Assembly: GCF_027620315.1 (NCBI RefSeq)
Contig: NZ_JAPNNL010000061.1
Location: 1-37,103 of the forward strand
Direction: 5' to 3'
Origin: Nonomuraea corallina
Lineage (GTDB): Bacteria > Actinomycetota > Actinomycetes > Streptosporangiales > Streptosporangiaceae
Length of the DNA stretch: 37,103 bases
Below, piece after piece: positions 33,639 to 37,103 of the stretch (position 1 is its first letter; every line of letters begins with the position of its first letter). The notes beneath the pieces are model-generated. The model did no database searches and was not told where the DNA came from. It saw only the letters and a program-made list of their open reading frames with translations. The position numbers and the translations under genes were made by a program.

Positions 33639-34607
33639 ATGGGTGGGCAGTTCACCAGTCTGGAGATCGGATCCGGAGTCGGTGGCCAGGCGCTTGGGCT
33701 TGAGCGAGCGGGTTTCCACCCGGTCATGGCGATCGACAACGACGTGCATGCCTGCCGGACGTTGCGCGCCAACCGACCAGACTGGAACGTCACCGAGCTG
33801 GACCTCAAAGACTTCATCGGAGCCGACTACCGGATCCGGACAGTCGACCTGCTGTCCGGCGGCGTCCCGTCCACTCCCTACTCGATCGCCGGCAAACAGA
33901 GAGGCGCCAAGGACGATCGGGACCTGCTGTCCGTGGCGGTCTGTTTGGCGATCGAGCTACAGCCCAGGGCGATCGTCCTGGAGACCACGCCGTCGTTGAA
34001 GATGCCCAAGTTCGCAGGTGTCCGGGAAGAAGTCGAAGCCGAACTCAGGCACCTGGGCTACTGGTGGGAGTGGAAGGTTCTGGAAGCGCAGGACTTCGGC
34101 GTACCTCAAGTGCGGCGCAGCTACCTGCTGCTCGCCATGCGGCCGAACGACTTCATGCGGTTCGAGTGGCCCCAACCGACGCACCACACCGTTCCGACGG
34201 TCGGCGAGGTGCTGAGGGAGTCGATGGCGAGCAAAGGCTGGCGCGACGCGGACAGCTGGGCGGCGTTGGCCGATCGTGTCGCCCCCACCGTCATCGGCGG
34301 CTCGAAGAACCATGGAGGTGCTGATCTGGGCCCCAGCCGGTCCAAGCGCCAGTGGATGGAAGTGGCCGTGAATGCCCACAGCCTCGGAAACGATGTCCCC
34401 GATGAGGGCTTCGTGCTGGACCCGAGCCGCGGGAGGGACGGAGTTCCCAAGCTGACGGTCGAACAGGTGATGAAGCTCCAGAGCCTGCCGGACGACTGGA
34501 TCGTCATGGGTGGTAAGACCGCACGCTACAAGCAGGTGGCGCAGGCCGTTCCACCGCCGCTCGCCGAGGCCGTGGGCAGACAGATTGCAGCAGTACTAGC
34601 TCATTGA
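33639..34607 (+). CDS. C5-cytosine methyltransferase homologue, catalytic Cys lost
   Basis: 322 residues with the overall C5-methyltransferase fold, but key motifs are degraded. Motif I is EIGSGVGGQALGLE, still able to bind cofactor. Motif IV, normally GGxPCxPFS, is GGVPSTPYS, so the catalytic Cys is Ser78 (codon TCC, one base from TGC). Motif VI, normally ENV, is ETT (115-117). Motif VIII QxRxR is QVRRS (157-161). Motif X, normally GNAxPPP, is AQAVPPP. Loss at four sites argues against a single sequencing error, and the frame is intact over full length, so the protein is probably maintained in a non-catalytic role. AAGGGG precedes the ATG. An intact methyltransferase follows after 19 bp; the two may form a heterodimer in which this one aids target recognition. 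Confidence 0.88.
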   Translation: MGGQFTSLEIGSGVGGQALGLERAGFHPVMAIDNDVHACRTLRANRPDWNVTELDLKDFIGADYRIRTVDLLSGGVPSTPYSIAGKQRGAKDDRDLLSVAVCLAIELQPRAIVLETTPSLKMPKFAGVREEVEAELRHLGYWWEWKVLEAQDFGVPQVRRSYLLLAMRPNDFMRFEWPQPTHHTVPTVGEVLRESMASKGWRDADSWAALADRVAPTVIGGSKNHGGADLGPSRSKRQWMEVAVNAHSLGNDVPDEGFVLDPSRGRDGVPKLTVEQVMKLQSLPDDWIVMGGKTARYKQVAQAVPPPLAEAVGRQIAAVLAH

Positions 34608-34626
34608 TCTCGGTAAGGTGAGGCTC

Positions 34627-35805
34627 ATGACCGCCCGCCCCCTCAGCCCCATCAACATCGTCGACCTCTTCGCCGGATGTGGAGGGCTGACCCAGGGATT
34701 CCATACTTTCGATCCGGGCGCCTTCCGCACGGTCGGAGCGGTGGAATGGGACATCGCCGCAGCCTCTACGTACGCGGCGAATTTCGCTGAGGAAGCCGGT
34801 GGGACCGGCCATATTTATGCAGGTGACATAGCCGGGTGGGATCCCAAGGATGTCGCGTCCAGCGTGGACGTGATCCTTGGCGGCCCGCCCTGCCAGGGCT
34901 TTTCCGGCTTGGGCAAGGAGGATCCGCTCGACCCCCGGAACAAGCTCTGGAAGGAGTACGTCCGGATCGTCCTGAAGCTCCGACCTAAGATCTTCGTCAT
35001 TGAGAACGTGGACCGCTTCCAGAAATCGCACGAGTACCAGTTGCTCCAGGCATCAACCGGTGAGCGCGGTGAGTTGCGAGAGTACGTTCTGGAGACGAAG
35101 CTGCTGAACGCGGCGGACTATGGTGTGCCTCAGACTCGCCGGCGTGTGATCGTTCTGGCCACTCACCGAGATCTCATCAAGTCGCACCCGTCGAAGAAGC
35201 CTCTCCAGCACCCCAAGCCCACCCACCGGAAGCTCGACCAGAAGAGCAACGGAACACTGTTCGAAGCACTGGAAGGATGGGTCCCCTCAAGCGTCGTCTT
35301 CAGCTCGACTCCTCCGGAGACCGCGACCACTGAGCTGCCGGAACAGACCTGTGACCTCCTTGGCAGGACCCTCCCGGGCACCTTCCGAACGACTGACCTT
35401 CATATCGGTCGCAACCCGACAGACCTTTCACGCGAGCGATACAAGGCGATTCCCGTGGGAGGCAATCGTCACGATCTACCGCCTCACCTGTCTACTCTGA
35501 ACTGGATCAATCATCGGAAGGGCTCCGGAGACGTGATGGGGCGTCTCTGGTGGGATCGCCCCTCGGTGACCATCCGCACCGAGTTCTATAAGCCGGAGAA
35601 GGGTCGATACCTTCACCCGAAGGCTGACCGCCCGATCACTCACTTGGAGGCCGCGCTTCTTCAGGGTTTTCCCCTCGAGTACAAGTGGGTCGGCAGCAAG
35701 ATCCAGATAGCGCGCCAGATCGGCAACGCTGTCCCCGTGGGCCTTGCCCAAGCCATCGCCGGGGAGCTGTATCGCTACTTGGCAGCCGCCGATGCCAGGG
35801 CGTAA
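34627..35805 (+). CDS. C5-cytosine DNA methyltransferase (DrmMII-like role)
   Basis: 392 residues with all main motifs present: I DLFAGCGGLTQGF, IV GGPPCQGFS with catalytic Cys89, VI IENVDRF, VIII QTRRRVIVLA, a target-recognition region at about 200-320, and X QIGNAVPVGLAQAIA. It should transfer a methyl group from S-adenosylmethionine to carbon 5 of cytosine in host DNA. In class 2 DISARM the modifier is an enzyme of this type. Its recognition sequence cannot be read from the protein. I chose the ATG at 34627, with AAGGTGAGG upstream; the in-frame GTG at 34618 would add three residues. Last gene of the rightward operon. Confidence 0.95.
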   Translation: MTARPLSPINIVDLFAGCGGLTQGFHTFDPGAFRTVGAVEWDIAAASTYAANFAEEAGGTGHIYAGDIAGWDPKDVASSVDVILGGPPCQGFSGLGKEDPLDPRNKLWKEYVRIVLKLRPKIFVIENVDRFQKSHEYQLLQASTGERGELREYVLETKLLNAADYGVPQTRRRVIVLATHRDLIKSHPSKKPLQHPKPTHRKLDQKSNGTLFEALEGWVPSSVVFSSTPPETATTELPEQTCDLLGRTLPGTFRTTDLHIGRNPTDLSRERYKAIPVGGNRHDLPPHLSTLNWINHRKGSGDVMGRLWWDRPSVTIRTEFYKPEKGRYLHPKADRPITHLEAALLQGFPLEYKWVGSKIQIARQIGNAVPVGLAQAIAGELYRYLAAADARA

Positions 35806-35877
35806 TCCTCAGTCTGTCGCGATCGTCTCGCTGCCTGCGACGCGGGCGGCGGTCTCATCGATGAGTTGCTTGCCTTG

Positions 35878-36189
35878 CTATGAGATCCCAGCCCGTAAGC
35901 TCGCTTCCCCCGTAAGGATGGAGTCCCACATCCGCTCCGCCTCGGGTCGAGACCACGGCCCCGCGTACGCGACTCGTGAGGGAGTGCCCTGGTACATACG
36001 GCGGATCACGTACGTGCCACCGGACGCGAGCAGCTCGTACACGATCGTGCGGCACGAACACGTGTAGCCCAGCACCCTCGACCGGAACGGCCGCTCAGCC
36101 GTCCAGTCGAGCGGCATGTCCGGCGGGCCGACGCGTCCCGGCGGATGCGGAGCGAGCTGTGGGCAGTCCCAGTCGTCCGGGCCCATCAT
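35878..36189 (-). CDS. small hypothetical protein
   Basis: 103 residues. Not recognised. It contains a Cys pair (YTCSCRTIVYELL) and a strand-rich middle (GGTYVIRRMYQG). The ATG overlaps the stop of the RsbW-like gene (ATGA) with GAGGAG upstream, so the two are co-translated. Converges with the methyltransferase gene over 72 bp and so lies just outside the island. Confidence 0.65.
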   Translation of the reverse strand: MMGPDDWDCPQLAPHPPGRVGPPDMPLDWTAERPFRSRVLGYTCSCRTIVYELLASGGTYVIRRMYQGTPSRVAYAGPWSRPEAERMWDSILTGEASLRAGIS

Positions 36190-36632
36190 GACGACTCCTC
36201 CAGCAGAACCCAGACGACCTTCCCGCCCGTCCTCGGCCACCGGTACCCCCAACTGGTGGCCACGGCATTCACCATGTAGAGGCCCCGACCACTGAGAGCC
36301 TCCGCCTCAGGGCAGCGGAGCTTCGGGGGACGGCGGCTGCAGTCCCACACCTCAAGGACGATGCCGGCGTCAGTCTGGTGGAGTCCGACTCGCACGCGCC
36401 GGTAGGCCCCGGCGAGCGGCCCGTACACCGCGACCTCCTCCTCGCTGGGATCGGATGCCTCGATGCCGTTCGTCACCAGCTCGCTGATCACAAGCTCGGC
36501 GTCGTCGATGAGGGGTTCGCGGCCCCACTTCCTCAGCACGTGCGCCACGTGCTTCCGTGCGAGGGAGACCGAGAGCGGGTGGACCGGCAGTTCGGTGTAG
36601 TTGCGCCAGGTCGCCGGCGAAGCGACGCTCAT
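36186..36632 (-). CDS. RsbW-like ATP-binding protein (HATPase_c_2)
   Basis: 148 residues. It is a stand-alone GHKL fold of the anti-sigma-factor kinase kind. The N box is LVISELVTNGIEAS, the G1 region is VLEVWDCSRRPP, and the ATP-lid region is ALSGRGLYMVNAVA. G1 is less canonical than in true RsbW, so kinase activity is uncertain. I chose the ATG at 36632, with GGAGG five bases upstream, over an ATG at 36683. In actinomycetes such genes often sit beside WhiJ-like XRE regulators, as here, in small clusters tied to development. Confidence 0.85.
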   Translation of the reverse strand: MSVASPATWRNYTELPVHPLSVSLARKHVAHVLRKWGREPLIDDAELVISELVTNGIEASDPSEEEVAVYGPLAGAYRRVRVGLHQTDAGIVLEVWDCSRRPPKLRCPEAEALSGRGLYMVNAVATSWGYRWPRTGGKVVWVLLEESS

Positions 36633-36714
36633 GCCCACCTCCCATGACAGACAGCGCGTCTTGTGCGCCTGCGTAGAGTCCAAGCATGGGGGATTCGACA
36701 GGGCTTATAGGGCC

Positions 36715-36727
36715 TTCACCTGGTGAA
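36715..36727. promoter_or_regulatory. palindrome TTCACC-T-GGTGAA, candidate operator
   Basis: A perfect inverted repeat with 6-bp arms around one base, in the 196 bp between the divergent RsbW-like and XRE genes. It is placed where the XRE protein could control both promoters. A looser TCAC-N5-GTGA is at 36791-36803. Confidence 0.45.
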
Positions 36728-36828
36728 ACATGGGCGACAGAAAAAGACACGCGAAAAGATATTGCGAGTCGTCGGCTTGTAGCTATACCGTCACGCAGGG
36801 TGATACTTGCTGGTCGGGAGGGAGTGAA

Positions 36829-37103
36829 GTGGACGGCGACATCAGTGGCCCCATGTCTCCTCGGGCCCGTTTCGCCCGGGAGTTGGAGAGGCATCGCGAA
36901 GCAGCCGGTCTGTCACAGATAGCCCTGAGCGTTCGAATGTGCTGCCATACATCCCTCATCAGCCACATCGAAAGGGGGCGGCGGGCGCCTACGCGCGACT
37001 TCGCGGAGAGGCTCGATCAGACATTTCAGGTCGACGGTCATTTCGTGGGCTTGTTCGAGCAGATATCCCGATCTCCCAACCTCGGCTGGTTCGCCCGGTG
37101 GGT
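36829..37103 (+). CDS. XRE-family (WhiJ/DUF5753-type) regulator, 3' end beyond window
   Basis: The first 91 residues are visible. The helix-turn-helix covers about residues 13-65: ARELERHREAAGLSQIALS in part, then SLISHIERGRRAPTRDFAE. GHFVGLFEQISRSPNLGWFARW follows (given by its start and end, LFEQI and WFARW). This leads into what is normally a DUF5753 ligand or antitoxin-like domain. I chose the GTG at 36829, with GGAGG seven bases upstream; the ATG at 36853 is an alternative. Divergent from the RsbW-like gene. Confidence 0.85.
   Translation, partial: MDGDISGPMSPRARFARELERHREAAGLSQIALSVRMCCHTSLISHIERGRRAPTRDFAERLDQTFQVDGHFVGLFEQISRSPNLGWFARW

Noticed and set aside
35854..35865. Perfect palindrome CTCATCGATGAG between convergent genes
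   Set aside because: It has no loop, so it is not a hairpin, and it lies in a convergent gap with no promoter. A chance event is likely.
12955..35877. A DrmC (phospholipase-D) gene or DrmE to complete standard DISARM
   Set aside because: No HKD motif pair was found in any real gene of the block, and no gene resembles DrmE as far as I can judge.
36686..36922. Plus-strand frame of 78 residues overlapping the XRE gene start
   Set aside because: It is out of frame with the XRE domain and shows no motif, while the XRE frame has a good ribosome binding site and clear helix-turn-helix.
1..37103. tRNA genes, attachment-site repeats or CRISPR arrays
   Set aside because: Scanned by eye on both strands and none found. 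Short att-type repeats could still be missed without computation.

Overview
The window is high-GC actinomycete DNA, probably from a filamentous actinobacterium. This rests on GC-rich third codon positions in most genes, many GTG/TTG starts, a P450/ferredoxin pair, a DtxR/IdeR-type iron box, and an RsbW-like ATPase next to a WhiJ-type helix-turn-helix gene. No tRNA, rRNA or CRISPR array was seen, and genus cannot be fixed from the sequence.

Left flank (1-12954). A partial IS5-type transposase runs off the left edge. After it come a small unknown gene and a divergent lipoprotein. A minus-strand run follows: cytochrome P450, its [3Fe-4S] ferredoxin and a soluble PAS histidine kinase. A divergent TetR regulator has a palindromic candidate operator in the shared promoter. 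Next is a three-gene iron(III)-siderophore importer (ATPase, lipoprotein receptor, one fused double permease) behind a perfect iron box. A secreted chymotrypsin-fold protease, two small lipoproteins and a pRiA4b ORF-3-family gene complete the flank.

Centre (12985-35805). This is a roughly 23 kb composite anti-phage or DNA-modification island, with visibly less GC-rich codon use than the iron/P450 region. It opens with a Vsr endonuclease, divergent from a Ser/Thr kinase fused to a FtsK-like domain that has lost its P-loop. A tightly coupled minus-strand operon reads, in order of transcription: sacsin-like GHKL-SF2 helicase, UvrD-like helicase, DrmA helicase, DrmB (DUF1998), and a RelE/ParE-like-UvrD fusion. 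Across a 422 bp regulatory spacer, a plus-strand operon reads: XRE-GHKL ATPase, two unknown proteins, a C5-cytosine methyltransferase homologue without its catalytic Cys, and an intact C5-cytosine methyltransferase.

DrmA and DrmB are the core of DISARM, and a 5mC methyltransferase is the class 2 DISARM modifier. DrmC (PLD) and a recognisable DrmE are absent. In their place are two UvrD helicases, two GHKL ATPases, the kinase-pseudo-FtsK protein and a pseudo-methyltransferase. My inference is a DISARM-related system of unusual composition: the intact methyltransferase marks self DNA, Vsr repairs T:G mismatches from 5mC deamination, DrmAB with the extra helicases acts on unmodified DNA, and the GHKL and kinase proteins act as switches or sensors.

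Right flank (35878-37103). A small unknown gene and an RsbW-like ATP-binding protein lie divergent from a partial XRE regulator, the usual actinomycete developmental-type cluster.
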